DNA from: Gammaproteobacteria bacterium
GTDB taxonomy: Bacteria; Pseudomonadota; Gammaproteobacteria; Enterobacterales; Kangiellaceae
Assembly: GCA_013372875.1 (NCBI GenBank)
Contig: JABXIW010000392.1
Location: 1 to 35,633 of the forward strand
Reading direction: 5' to 3'
Length of the DNA: 35,633 nt
Part shown: in pieces, positions 26,284 through 34,776 of the stretch
Layout of the letters: each line of letters starts with the position of its first letter
Numbering within the stretch: the first letter of the stretch is position 1
Program-made: the position numbers and the translations under genes
Notes under the pieces: model-generated
Seen by the model: the letters and a program-made list of their open reading frames with translations, nothing else
The model's database searches: none
What the model was told of the DNA's origin: nothing

Positions 26284-26910
26284 CTACGACAAATCTAACT
26301 TATGGCTGTGAGTCATGATGTTCTTCACCATCGCGTTTTTTTGGATAACAAAACTCAGCTCTTCACGTACTAAATCGACTGTTGATGTCATCTCTGGCAA
26401 AGACTTTAACTCTGCCCAACAATGCCAAAGCGCTTGTTCTTTCTGAGCGCCAAGTGGGAAGCTTTGCGCAAGCATCGCTTTTAATGCTGCTCTGTCTGTT
26501 GGCGGCTCAGCCATTAACTGGCCAGCAAAATCTCCGAGCAACTCTTGTTTCAGAACGCTCAATAATTCCGGAACGGCATCATCCGTTCCTTTGGCGCTTT
26601 TCGCCTGATGAAAGGCGTACCACAGAGCTTCTTTTTGCGTTTGAGGATCAGAAAAAACGTCCTTTAACGAAGAAAGCACGCTTTGTTTAGAGACAGTCTC
26701 TGCTTCCTTGATTGACGCATACCAATCTTTAATTGCGTTGAGTTTCTCTTCTACTTTTGTCAGCGTGTCTTTGGGAGCTGAGCGAGAAACTTCGGCCGTA
26801 GTTTCTCGCATCATAAGCTCGCTCATTCGCTTCGCATCGTCGCGTTCATAGTGACGAACATCGGTTAAATGAGCGGGCGTTTGTCCGACAAAGTTAGGGT
26901 CGACTCTCAT
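26284..26910 (-). CDS. vscH: VscH, YscH/YopR-like secreted protein
   Basis: 208 residues, longer than YscH/YopR (165). It is placed by position between vscG and vscI as in Yersinia, and by a helical, Lys/Glu-rich composition. In Yersinia YopR is an early secreted protein that influences needle assembly. The N-terminal 75 residues ([20 protein letters not shown]) are polar and could carry the secretion signal. The ATG overlaps the vscG stop (ATGA). Sequence similarity in this family is low, so confidence comes mainly from synteny. Confidence 0.87.
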
Positions 26911-27266
26911 CCAAGATTCCTAATGTCTTGGGTGAAGCTCGCCGCAAAAGCTTGGCTTTCTTCGCTGCCTTGAGCTGCCAGTTCCATCCAACGTTCAGCT
27001 TGGCTTAGTAACCTTGCTTTTGCAGCCGCTAGCGCCGCCAAACTGATCAGGTCAGGATACGCGGTGCAAAGTGGCTCAAGTAATCGATGTGCCTCTTCGT
27101 ACGCGCCTTTGTTCATCAGGCTCATCGCACGAATCATGACTACGACTTCTTCAGAGTTCGAAGTCTCCTCAAGGCAATCAGCAATCGTATTGGCCTCTTG
27201 ATGACGATGCATCCCCGTCGCCATCAAAGCAATTTCAGCCAACAGCTGGCGTAATTCTCGTTCCAT
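26907..27266 (-). CDS. vscG: VscG, needle-subunit chaperone
   Basis: 119 residues (YscG 115). TPR-like helices ([33 protein letters not shown]) match the YscG fold, which with YscE shields the C-terminus of the needle subunit YscF in the cytoplasm. The vscE-vscF-vscG order puts both chaperones around their client. The start lies 3 bp after the vscF stop. Confidence 0.91.
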
Positions 27267-27269
27267 GCA

Positions 27270-27518
27270 TTACACCTTCTGCAGGATCGACTGCATTACA
27301 TCTTTGATCGCACGAGTGGTGGTTGCGTTGATGTTGTATACCACTGACCATTTGTTGATAGCGTGCTGAAGTTCAGCCAGCTTAGATGGATCGTCCGCGT
27401 TGGTTTCTAGATTTTTAATTGCATCGGTGACGGATTTGTTCGCGTCTTTCGCTTGTTGCTCAAGTTTCGTTTTAACGTCATCGAGGTTTACACTGTTGGT
27501 CGCATCGTAAAATGACAT
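27270..27518 (-). CDS. vscF: VscF, needle subunit (SctF family)
   Basis: 82 residues (YscF 87). Two helices are joined by the conserved DPSKLAELQ turn, followed by HAINKWSVVYNINATTTRAIKD and the hydrophobic MQSILQKV end, which packs inside the needle. This pattern is diagnostic. AAGGGAAA precedes the ATG. The polymer forms the extracellular needle, whose length is set by VscP and whose tip is VcrV. Confidence 0.96.
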   Translation of the reverse strand: MSFYDATNSVNLDDVKTKLEQQAKDANKSVTDAIKNLETNADDPSKLAELQHAINKWSVVYNINATTTRAIKDVMQSILQKV

Positions 27519-27529
27519 AGGATTTCCCT

Positions 27530-27739
27530 TTATTTTTGGTTAGCTTCGTATGCTTCAATCACAACCTGTGCCGCTGTGTATGCTTCATACTGTTTTAGTA
27601 ACAATTGATACTGCTGCGGAGGACATCCCAAGTCCAACTGACGCTTTACCGCTGCCTGTGCTTGTAAGAGCTTGCTCTTAATGTTTTGCACTTCAATGCC
27701 ACTTAGGTCGTTATTTAGAATCTGTTCAAGATTTGTCAT
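27530..27739 (-). CDS. vscE: VscE, needle-subunit co-chaperone
   Basis: 69 residues from the ATG at 27739, which lies inside the end of vscD (14-bp overlap). YscE is 66. It is a small helical hairpin (LLQAQAAVKRQLDLGCPPQQ; LLLKQYEAYTAAQVVIEAY) that pairs with YscG to hold YscF. The longer frame to 27769 is less likely, because the family starts with a short polar tail like MTNLEQ. Position between vscD and vscF is decisive. Confidence 0.9.
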   Translation of the reverse strand: MTNLEQILNNDLSGIEVQNIKSKLLQAQAAVKRQLDLGCPPQQYQLLLKQYEAYTAAQVVIEAYEANQK

Positions 27740-29027
27740 GGTTTTTCTCGCCTTCGTATCCAAGTTCAATAGTGATAACGCGCCCGCCTTTCACCAGCTC
27801 AATCCCTGCTGGCGTTACGCTGGATATGCGATAACCCTGCGGAGTGCGAGCCCCTACCATGTAGCGAACGTTGTCGGTAAGAATGACGTACGGCACTTGG
27901 CCAAAATTAACGCTACGAAACGGGAAGTCGATGTCCGTGCCTTTGCTGACTTTGGGAATCGATTTCAAAACCAGATACGGCTTTTCACCATACTGCTCAC
28001 GAAAATCCCGAGTTACGCCGTAAAAGCGTGTGGTTTCGATGTCGTCTAATTCACCACGTACTTCAATGCGGTCACCACTTGTCACTAATTGAACTTTTTT
28101 AAGCAGCTCCGCGTTGGTGAGCAGCTCTTTTAATGTGTCCATGTACGCGCCTGCACGCTGCAGTTCGACTTTCCAAGCGACCAAACCGGGTACATCGCGT
28201 TCTAAAATTTGTTCGACTTGGTTCCATTTGCTGGCGTCATCGATGTAGCCCGTCAGCAGCAACGTGCCAGTTTCATCCCCGTTCTCGACTTTCACTTGGT
28301 GATAACCAAGGTTACGAAGAATAAAGCGCACGCCTCGGCGGATTTCTTCCATCGTTCTTAGGTCACTTTTGTAGTTAATACCCAGAACATCGATTCTTCC
28401 CAGCAGTTGCAGTTTCTGCGTTCTGTCTTCGACATAACCTTCTAAAACCGCTTGATGAGCAGTAGCGTTCCACTCCACACGCACATCATTGAGCCCAAGC
28501 TCATTTAAAATATTGCGTACCAACACAATCGGTTCGGCTTCTGCCACAACTTCACTGTCATTGCCATTGGCTTGGCTGTACCACATGCCAGCGAATATCG
28601 CGCTTGGTATCGCGCTGCACAGCACGGCGATCAGTGCGGTTCTTTTCCAGCTTGTGCTTTGCGCAGTAACGACTGGTGCATCTTGTTTGGTTTGAGCATC
28701 CGTAACGTTGGTGACGATCAGCTCGTCTTCAACGTAACCCAGTGCAAATTTCACCACGCCAACAGAGATCACCGCGTGGCGCTCTAGCTCGATGCCCGAT
28801 TCACCAACCGCTCGGTTTTCACCGTTGATGGTTACGTCCTGACATCCACGCAACATCACCGATTCACTGTCACACACTAAAGTGAAGTGATTGGCTTCTA
28901 CGCCAGCATCCGATAACACAAGGTCTGCGATAAAGTCGTCGCTACCTAAAACCAATGCGCCTTCTGGCAGTGTGACTTCAACCCCGGAATGCACGCCGGA
29001 TAAAATACGAATTTTCCATTGCTGCAT
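27726..29027 (-). CDS. vscD: VscD, inner-membrane ring protein (SctD family)
   Basis: 433 residues from the ATG at 29027 (YscD about 419); a frame to 29060 would overlap vscC. Residues 1-100 form a cytoplasmic forkhead-associated domain (WKIRILSGVHSGVEVTLPEG, VLGSDDFIADLVLSD). A single membrane helix follows around 127-147 (ALIAVLCSAIPSAIFAGMW), then a long periplasmic region of repeated BON-like ring-building modules. The protein joins the VscJ ring to the secretin VscC. The start is 5 bp after the vscC stop. Confidence 0.94.
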   Translation of the reverse strand: MQQWKIRILSGVHSGVEVTLPEGALVLGSDDFIADLVLSDAGVEANHFTLVCDSESVMLRGCQDVTINGENRAVGESGIELERHAVISVGVVKFALGYVEDELIVTNVTDAQTKQDAPVVTAQSTSWKRTALIAVLCSAIPSAIFAGMWYSQANGNDSEVVAEAEPIVLVRNILNELGLNDVRVEWNATAHQAVLEGYVEDRTQKLQLLGRIDVLGINYKSDLRTMEEIRRGVRFILRNLGYHQVKVENGDETGTLLLTGYIDDASKWNQVEQILERDVPGLVAWKVELQRAGAYMDTLKELLTNAELLKKVQLVTSGDRIEVRGELDDIETTRFYGVTRDFREQYGEKPYLVLKSIPKVSKGTDIDFPFRSVNFGQVPYVILTDNVRYMVGARTPQGYRISSVTPAGIELVKGGRVITIELGYEGEKNHDKS

Positions 29028-29032
29028 TTCGG

Positions 29033-30919
29033 TTATGGCTCCTCTGAAGGGCGAACACATTCGGCCTGTGAAAGCTCACATTCCGCCACTTTGACTCGCC
29101 AGCCTACTTGCCCTGACGGCAATTGACATTGAGTTAGCAGCGAGGACTTTTGCTGTGACAGTAAGTCTTGTTGGTAACGTTCTGCCTGCGTTTTTGACGT
29201 ACAGCTGAATACTTCAACAACCGATTTAAATTCTGCGCTGTTGTTCGAAATGTTGTTGAGCTGGCCAATACTCGGGCGCAAATCATGCTCGTTACCTATC
29301 AACACGCTGTCGCCAATGCCATCAACCACGATTCTCGGCTCGATAATGAACATGCGAACTGTGCGGCGCGTTGTGTTGGTATTACTACGGAACAAAGCAC
29401 CTAGGTACGGAATGTCGCCCAACAGCGGGACTTTACGTAGCTGATGGCTAACTTCGTCTCGGTATACGCCACCAATGAGTAAGCTTTGCCCTTGTTTTAC
29501 CGTCGCTAACGTACTGATTTCGGTTTTACGTACCGATGGGAGATCATCCACACCACCATCTGGGATCTTTGCGCCATCTTCTAAATGAAGGCTCAAGTTG
29601 ATCTCTGGTCGCGTCGCGAATCTGTCGCCGACGATACGAGGCACAATGCGCAACAAGGTGCCATACGTCACTTCTTCCAAAGCCGCCGTCTCTTTGCCAA
29701 CCAATTTGACGTAAAACGTGCTGCTGTTGTTTAGCACCGCTTCGACGTTTTCTTGCGTGAGCAGCGTCGGTCTGGAAACGACTTGCGCACTGCCTTTCGA
29801 TTCCAATAAACGAATTTGTGCCAACAAGTAGTTCAAGTTGGTCGAATCCAACAAGGACTTGAAACTCTGACCACTGCCCAATGTGACATCGCCGTTATCA
29901 ACGTCGCCGGTTGTTTTGATGTCGACAATGCGGTTGTTTCCAACCGATACACCCGCACGCCAATCCACACCGAGCTGACGTAAATCGTTTGCGCTGATGT
30001 CCACAATAGATAACGCAACCTCGATACGAGATTGTGGCTGATCGAGTTGAGCGACCAGCTTGCGATATAACGGCAGTCTTGCTTGGGTATCGCGAACGAT
30101 GATCGCATTCAGCCCCGGCTCCGCTTCTACGGTTGCACCGCCGTGCACAGACGCAGTTTTGCCGCGAGGTTTTACTGCTTCTGCGGGTAATCCGTTTACA
30201 GGCGATGTTTGTACAGACGCAGAATCCGTAATTTGAGTTTGAACACCGCCAACCACACGGCTCAATACCGAAGCAATCCCCGGAACGGTAATGCTTTGGT
30301 CGCGATACGAGATACTTCTGTCCGTCGCCGAGGCATATTTAAGCGGAATGAGTTCCACAAATAGCTCATCCGTCGAGTTGGACTTTTGCAGCAATCGGCT
30401 CTCTAACGCTTCTGCGGTTTGCACTACCAACTCAACGTAACGTGGCGGCCCAGCTAGATAGACCAGCCCTTTATTCTCGGCAGCGCGCCAACCATAACGA
30501 GCGTCCCAAACACCGGTAGAAATTAAGGTACTGCGAAGCTCGCGCGCGGTAAGCAGTTCCAATTGCAGCAACCGGGAGCGCGTTTCTGTCGCTTTGTAAA
30601 CGTGCAGTACTGCGCCATCGAAGTACCACATCAAGTTATAAACTTGCGCTAGGTAGTCGAGAAACTCCGCTGGATCTTCTGGCGTGAATCGACCACTCAC
30701 TCGGTCATTCACTTTGTCGCTCACCGACACCGATACTCGGTAGTTGGCACCAAAGTTGTTGAGCAGATCTTTCAGCGAATCGTTATCGGCATAGTAACGA
30801 AACGGTTGTTCTGGCCAATTGAGCTCTGTCGCTTGTACAGAAAACATCGGAACGACACACAGTGCGCACAATGTCATTTTGGCGGCAATGCGCCCTATTT
30901 TTGGCATGAGAGTTCGCAT
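29033..30919 (-). CDS. vscC: VscC, outer-membrane secretin (SctC family)
   Basis: 628 residues from the ATG at 30919, which overlaps the vscB stop by one base (TAATG); the GTG upstream is rejected. YscC is 607. A signal peptide (TLCALCVVPMFSVQA) is followed by N-domains (LLNNFGANYRVSVSVSDKVN) and the secretin beta-barrel (LRQLGVDWRAGVSVGNNRI, VVSRPTLLTQENVEAVL, GGVYRDEVSHQLRKVPLLGDIPYLGALF), all typical. It forms the outer-membrane channel. ExsB encoded nearby is its likely pilotin. A C-terminal extension after IEPRIV carries several cysteines. Confidence 0.96.
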   Translation of the reverse strand: MRTLMPKIGRIAAKMTLCALCVVPMFSVQATELNWPEQPFRYYADNDSLKDLLNNFGANYRVSVSVSDKVNDRVSGRFTPEDPAEFLDYLAQVYNLMWYFDGAVLHVYKATETRSRLLQLELLTARELRSTLISTGVWDARYGWRAAENKGLVYLAGPPRYVELVVQTAEALESRLLQKSNSTDELFVELIPLKYASATDRSISYRDQSITVPGIASVLSRVVGGVQTQITDSASVQTSPVNGLPAEAVKPRGKTASVHGGATVEAEPGLNAIIVRDTQARLPLYRKLVAQLDQPQSRIEVALSIVDISANDLRQLGVDWRAGVSVGNNRIVDIKTTGDVDNGDVTLGSGQSFKSLLDSTNLNYLLAQIRLLESKGSAQVVSRPTLLTQENVEAVLNNSSTFYVKLVGKETAALEEVTYGTLLRIVPRIVGDRFATRPEINLSLHLEDGAKIPDGGVDDLPSVRKTEISTLATVKQGQSLLIGGVYRDEVSHQLRKVPLLGDIPYLGALFRSNTNTTRRTVRMFIIEPRIVVDGIGDSVLIGNEHDLRPSIGQLNNISNNSAEFKSVVEVFSCTSKTQAERYQQDLLSQQKSSLLTQCQLPSGQVGWRVKVAECELSQAECVRPSEEP

Positions 30920-31347
30920 TACGGTAACCACACATGATGACTGATGGTGTGATTAACACGCTCGTGTTCAAGCAATTCCATGTAGCGTTCACACCCGTTG
31001 GCATGTTGCGCAAGAAGTTCTGCAAACTGCTCATTTGAAGTGTTTTCTATCATCGCTTTGCCTTGCAAAATCAATTGTTGATCAGCGTTTGTGGTGAGCA
31101 CGCTTGGCGTATCTCGAAGCGTTTTTAGTGATAGCTGCATACAACGTTTTAATGCTTGTTCTTGTTGGTAATCGAGATGTTCATTGAATCGAAGTGGCAA
31201 GGCAGTTTCCCATAAGATCCATGATGAGTGCTGTTTGATTGTCAGTGTTAACTGGTCTACTTCGATGGTGTAAGCGCCATTTTCTCCGGCAATAAAAGGC
31301 CCTATCCCTAGCGTTTCCGCTAGAGATTTCATCATTTTATCTAACAT
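30919..31347 (-). CDS. vscB: VscB, gatekeeper chaperone (YscB family)
   Basis: 142 residues (YscB about 137). A class I chaperone pattern is seen: N-terminal helix (MKSLAETLGIGPFIAGENGA), strands (YTIEVDQLTLTIKQHSSWILWETALPLRF) and a C-terminal helical part. In Yersinia YscB works as a heterodimer with SycN on YopN; sycN and vopN are both present in this window. It lies directly upstream of the secretin gene as in Yersinia yscBC. The start could also be the ATG codons four or five residues later. Confidence 0.9.
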   Translation of the reverse strand: MLDKMMKSLAETLGIGPFIAGENGAYTIEVDQLTLTIKQHSSWILWETALPLRFNEHLDYQQEQALKRCMQLSLKTLRDTPSVLTTNADQQLILQGKAMIENTSNEQFAELLAQHANGCERYMELLEHERVNHTISHHVWLP

Positions 31348-31359
31348 ATACTGCCCTAT

Positions 31360-32340
31360 TTAAATCTGGCTGAGATGGTTACAAGCCTGACCGCATTGGC
31401 CACTTTGAATATCAAAATAGTAGTGATCAACATCGCCAACGATCTGCATGTCTTTAAACCATTGCCACACTTTAGCAACGGCATTGAGGTCGTTATAAAC
31501 CACGTCACATGCATCCCAGACTTCATTGAGATCCGGTGCTTGTAAACGAGCCTCAGAGCACCACGTTTTCCAATCAGAGATGAACATATCCGTCGTTGAA
31601 GTGTAGTCCGCCAGTTCTTTCAAGCTGCTTAACGACGGTTGCCACTTATCGACCAACGCTTTATGAGATTCAATTACTTGTGACTGCTGCTCGTTCAGTG
31701 TATTTAGCTGCGCTTTTAACTGCGTTTGCTGGCTCTCAATCAACGCAAGTTGTTGTTCAACAAAAATCGCGCTGGTGTCTTCACCCGATAACTTCGACCA
31801 GTACTCTTTTTGAATATCCAGCTGATTCATCAGTTGCTCCACTTTGACCGAGGCGTGCAACGCACTTTGGTCGGTTTGTCGATGAATCCATTCGGTCAAC
31901 GCCAAGTAACAACAAAGGATCAGCGTTTTTGGCGTGGCCAAATTAAAGCGAAAGCCCAATCGAGAGTTGATGTATTCGAGCCTCTGCTCAAAGGTTGCCA
32001 CTCGTTGACTGTCACTTAACTGAGCGCCAATTTCTAAAAACAGACGCATGGCAAAGCGGTCAATCGATGTGCCCAATCTCAAATACGTTTTCACCAATTG
32101 GCTGGCGCACAAACTGTCCACCACACTTCTGTCCAACAAGCGTTGCAACAACGATAACTGGTCGTCATTCAGCACACCTTCACTCAACAGCTGTCGGTGA
32201 TTCACGTGGACAACATTGAGATCCTGTGATGGCTGAGACGCACTCTCGTATCGTGCTCCTCTTTGCAAAACAGTGACTTTCCTTTGCGTCACAATGCTGT
32301 CAGGAAAAAGCGAACGGCGTCGCCAATGCTGCTTTTTCAT
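31360..32340 (-). CDS. exsD: ExsD, antiactivator of ExsA
   Basis: 326 residues from the ATG at 32340 (GGAG 10 nt upstream); an ATG six codons earlier at 32358 is the alternative. Pseudomonas ExsD is 276, so this is longer. The Lys/Arg-rich start (MKKQHWRRRSLFPDSIVTQRK) is followed by a helical body with a central Gln-rich coiled coil (FVEQQLALIESQQTQLKAQLN). ExsD binds ExsA and blocks DNA binding unless trapped by ExsC. It is the first gene of the exsD-vscB-...-vscL operon and has an ExsA-like promoter in front, giving negative feedback. VP1698 from memory. Confidence 0.9.
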   Translation of the reverse strand: MKKQHWRRRSLFPDSIVTQRKVTVLQRGARYESASQPSQDLNVVHVNHRQLLSEGVLNDDQLSLLQRLLDRSVVDSLCASQLVKTYLRLGTSIDRFAMRLFLEIGAQLSDSQRVATFEQRLEYINSRLGFRFNLATPKTLILCCYLALTEWIHRQTDQSALHASVKVEQLMNQLDIQKEYWSKLSGEDTSAIFVEQQLALIESQQTQLKAQLNTLNEQQSQVIESHKALVDKWQPSLSSLKELADYTSTTDMFISDWKTWCSEARLQAPDLNEVWDACDVVYNDLNAVAKVWQWFKDMQIVGDVDHYYFDIQSGQCGQACNHLSQI

Positions 32341-32423
32341 TTGTGTTCTTCTCCGCATCCCTTTCGAACACTCCAGAATGAAAGGGATGTAATAAATTTG
32401 AATTATTCGTTCTTACGCTGAAC

Positions 32424-32475
32424 ATAATAGAATTTTATGTCCGTCGGTGACTTTCAAAATTAGTCAGAAAATTTT
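32424..32475 (-). promoter_or_regulatory. ExsA-dependent-type promoter of the exsD-vscL operon
   Basis: The minus-strand box at 32451-32475 begins AAAATTTT, has CTGACT (G-N-C half-site) and TTTTGAAAG (TG-N-N-A half-site), a close fit to the ExsA consensus. A TATTAT -10 (plus ATAATA, 32424-32429) lies 21 bp downstream. The predicted start of RNA is about 75 nt before exsD. No terminator was seen between exsA and this promoter, so some exsA read-through into exsD is possible. Confidence 0.7.
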
Positions 32476-32489
32476 AGTCATAAGTCATT

Positions 32490-33350
32490 TCAATTAGCGA
32501 TGGCGACTTGCTCATCACCGGAACGGACCTTACTTGGCGTAGTGCCAAAGCGACGTCGATAACTTTGAGTAAAGTAAGATTGGCTGGAAAATCCCGCTTC
32601 CATTGCCACGTCGACAATGCTCATTTTGCTCGTCAGCAAAAGCTTGTGTGCGTGCAATAAGCGACGCTCACTGATCCAAGCTCTTGGAGAGATGCCATAG
32701 TGCTCATTAAAAAGCTCTTTAAAGGTTGTGAGACTGGCACCAAATTCTTGAGCATAATCCGTCAGCTTCCACTCTTTCAAATAGTGCTGCTCCATAAAGC
32801 GGCGTAAGCGGTCTGAGGTTCGGTTAGTTTGCTGCGATAGCAAGGCATAGAGGACTTCGCCCCCTTGACTGTGCAGCAATAGAATCAGCATTTCTTCGTA
32901 CTTCAAACGCATGATGGCGTCTGGGTACGACTGCTCCTCCAGCGTTTTCATGCCGGAAAGCACTTGCTCAATGAGAATGTTCAAACCAAAAGAAAACAAA
33001 CCCGAGTTGAGTTTGTCCACTTTTGGCAACGTCATGAGAAGATCGCTGTGTTTTTGCAGTAATTGGCTTACTAGCTCATTGTCGAATTCAATGATAGATG
33101 AGTGATAATTCCCACCCTGTGGTGAGTACTCTAACAAGTAGTCACCTTGAGAGAGAAATACCCCACTCCCGGCAACGACATCTATGGTGCAATCGCCAGT
33201 TTGAACTCGTAATTGACCATTGTGAACGACAACAATATGAGATTGGTCTGAGTGAAATACTTCGTCATGTTTTTCGTAGTGAGAAAAACTGCGAATTTTT
33301 CGCAAGCTAGAGCCGACCGTTTCTGTGTTTAGTTGGCCTGACACATCCAT
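32490..33350 (-). CDS. exsA: ExsA, AraC-family master activator of T3SS1
   Basis: 286 residues (Pseudomonas ExsA 278). The N-terminal half (to about residue 165) is the cupin-like and dimerisation domain, which in the family is bound by ExsD. The C-terminal half has two helix-turn-helix units, about 195-214 (KLTDYAQEFGASLTTFKELF) and 244-265 (SIVDVAMEAGFSSQSYFTQS), ending in the AraC signature RRRFGTTPSKVR. An AAGGGTAG ribosome site precedes the ATG. It activates the T3SS1 operons. The gene stands alone, 621 bp downstream of exsB on the same strand. Confidence 0.95.
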   Translation of the reverse strand: MDVSGQLNTETVGSSLRKIRSFSHYEKHDEVFHSDQSHIVVVHNGQLRVQTGDCTIDVVAGSGVFLSQGDYLLEYSPQGGNYHSSIIEFDNELVSQLLQKHSDLLMTLPKVDKLNSGLFSFGLNILIEQVLSGMKTLEEQSYPDAIMRLKYEEMLILLLHSQGGEVLYALLSQQTNRTSDRLRRFMEQHYLKEWKLTDYAQEFGASLTTFKELFNEHYGISPRAWISERRLLHAHKLLLTSKMSIVDVAMEAGFSSQSYFTQSYRRRFGTTPSKVRSGDEQVAIAN

Positions 33351-33971
33351 TTTCTACCCTTCATAATTTTTAATTTCTCTCGTGTGTAAAAGAGAAACTG
33401 TCAAAGCACTACTTTGTTTGTTGTTATTTCCTAAGCAGTACAATTTCAATTAAAGAAGCAAAGAAAAGAGCATAGAAGTTCATATCACTTACCATACCCC
33501 CCGAAATAAATAGCGAATAGCTTAGAAACCGCCATTCCTTCGAGGAATTAAGCAGCCTAAGCTCAAATACAGGCTTCTGAATGAGTAGTTTTTTTATTTT
33601 CAGATAGCGCTTTTACTTTCTTATAAGTCTATTTTTATTAAATAACGTTATGCTATTTAAACTCTGACTTTGTTTTTATATTAGAATAAATTAAATTACT
33701 AATATGATAATGAAAATTAGGAAAACTACATTTCCAAAACCTTCAAATTGTTTGTTTTTTAATCCAAAACGCCAAGCCAACGTGTTCAAGGCGTAGGATA
33801 TAATCATAAATCACACGCTTGTGGCAATAGTTATTAATATAATTTCCAACTGTCCCGATGACTCATTTTTCGCAATTTTATTTATAAAAACGCTCAACAA
33901 TTCTTTCACATTGAATTGGCTATTTCTATTCACATTTAATAAATTAGATAGCGCTAATTAAATGTAACCGA
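33351..33971 (-). promoter_or_regulatory. Long A+T-rich exsB-exsA intergenic region with inverted repeats
   Basis: 621 bp with no credible gene on either strand. It is visibly A+T-rich with many A and T tracts, as expected for H-NS-silenced DNA. Two inverted repeats stand out. TTAAATA (33638-33644) pairs with TATTTAA (33654-33660) and surrounds the palindrome ATAACGTTAT (33642-33651). ATATTAG (33678-33684) pairs with CTAATAT (33699-33705). I recall that published work places a HlyU-binding inverted repeat in this gap in V. parahaemolyticus. Which repeat that is I cannot state. Its likely role is transcriptional control of exsA. Confidence 0.55.
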
Positions 33972-34388
33972 TTACTTTTTTGTTTCTATTTCTATAGGAA
34001 AAAGTCTTAAATCCACTTTCTGACTTCCTTCTCTGAATATATATTTCTGCTCATTTTTGGCGATAATTTGACCTTGAGAATAGAGTTTCCCTATCACTTT
34101 CATTTCTCCTTTCCCGGCTTGAATTGGCGCAATAAGAAAAGAATATTGAACTGGTAACTGAACACCTTGATATTGCTGAGAAGCAACAGTAAGACATTGA
34201 TTTTCAAAAGCTTGACACATCTCCACCTCTATATAGGTCGAAACTGGAGGATGGTATCCTTCGACAGAAATCCACCCATATACATTCGCTTGGCTCTGAA
34301 CGGAAAATGGCTGTGCAGTCCCCACGGATTGAGCGCATCCAGTCAATAACATTAAACCGATAAGACCGGCCCACTTACTGCTTTTCAT
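33972..34388 (-). CDS. exsB: ExsB, lipoprotein pilotin of the secretin
   Basis: 138 residues (Pseudomonas ExsB 137). A clear lipoprotein signal (MKSSKWAGLIGLMLLTGC) puts the lipidated cysteine at residue 18, followed by Ala, not the Asp that retains lipoproteins in the inner membrane. The mature part is beta-rich (ANVYGWISVEGYHPPVSTYIEVEMCQ), as in the YscW/ExsB pilotin family. Such proteins carry and stabilise the secretin in the outer membrane, here VscC. GGGAG precedes the ATG. It lies upstream of exsA on the same strand but far away, unlike the compact exsCEBA operon of Pseudomonas. Confidence 0.85.
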   Translation of the reverse strand: MKSSKWAGLIGLMLLTGCAQSVGTAQPFSVQSQANVYGWISVEGYHPPVSTYIEVEMCQAFENQCLTVASQQYQGVQLPVQYSFLIAPIQAGKGEMKVIGKLYSQGQIIAKNEQKYIFREGSQKVDLRLFPIEIETKK

Positions 34389-34776
34389 TTAGGCTCCCAT
34401 AAATTATTTTTATCGTCTTATTATGATTTATTTTTACACAACTTCTTATGTGTACGTTTAAATTTTCGGCGTATATTTATTCTACAGATGGACAGCAATA
34501 ACGTTCCACGTACAACACGTAATTAACATAGTATTTAATTTTTAAGATAACACAATTCTAATTCTTTATCGCTTGTCGATATAAACCAAAATCTCACCAT
34601 AATAGAATTTAATAACCGTTAACCTTTATATGCACCAGTACTCATTTGTAAGATTAGAAGCAAGGTGTCAATTCTTGGTTTCCGGCCAAAATATAATAAC
34701 TAACAACCAAAATTGATAAACACACCCCACGATATCGAATATGTTTCCCAATAAAATTCTCAAAAGGACTGTTTCT
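34389..34776. promoter_or_regulatory. Divergent exsB/exsC intergenic region
   Basis: 388 bp, A+T-rich, between the divergent exsB (minus) and exsC (plus) starts. It must contain promoters for both. A perfect TATAAT at 34692-34697 is a candidate -10 for exsC. I could not find an ExsA box at the 20-21 bp offset seen elsewhere, although a partial one (GTGTCAATTCTTGG) lies at about 34665-34678. Confidence 0.4.

Noticed and set aside
33534..33548. Small hairpin ATTCCT-TCG-AGGAAT in the exsB-exsA gap
   Set aside because: A 6-bp stem with no T-run on either side. It is too weak to call a terminator, and far from any gene end.
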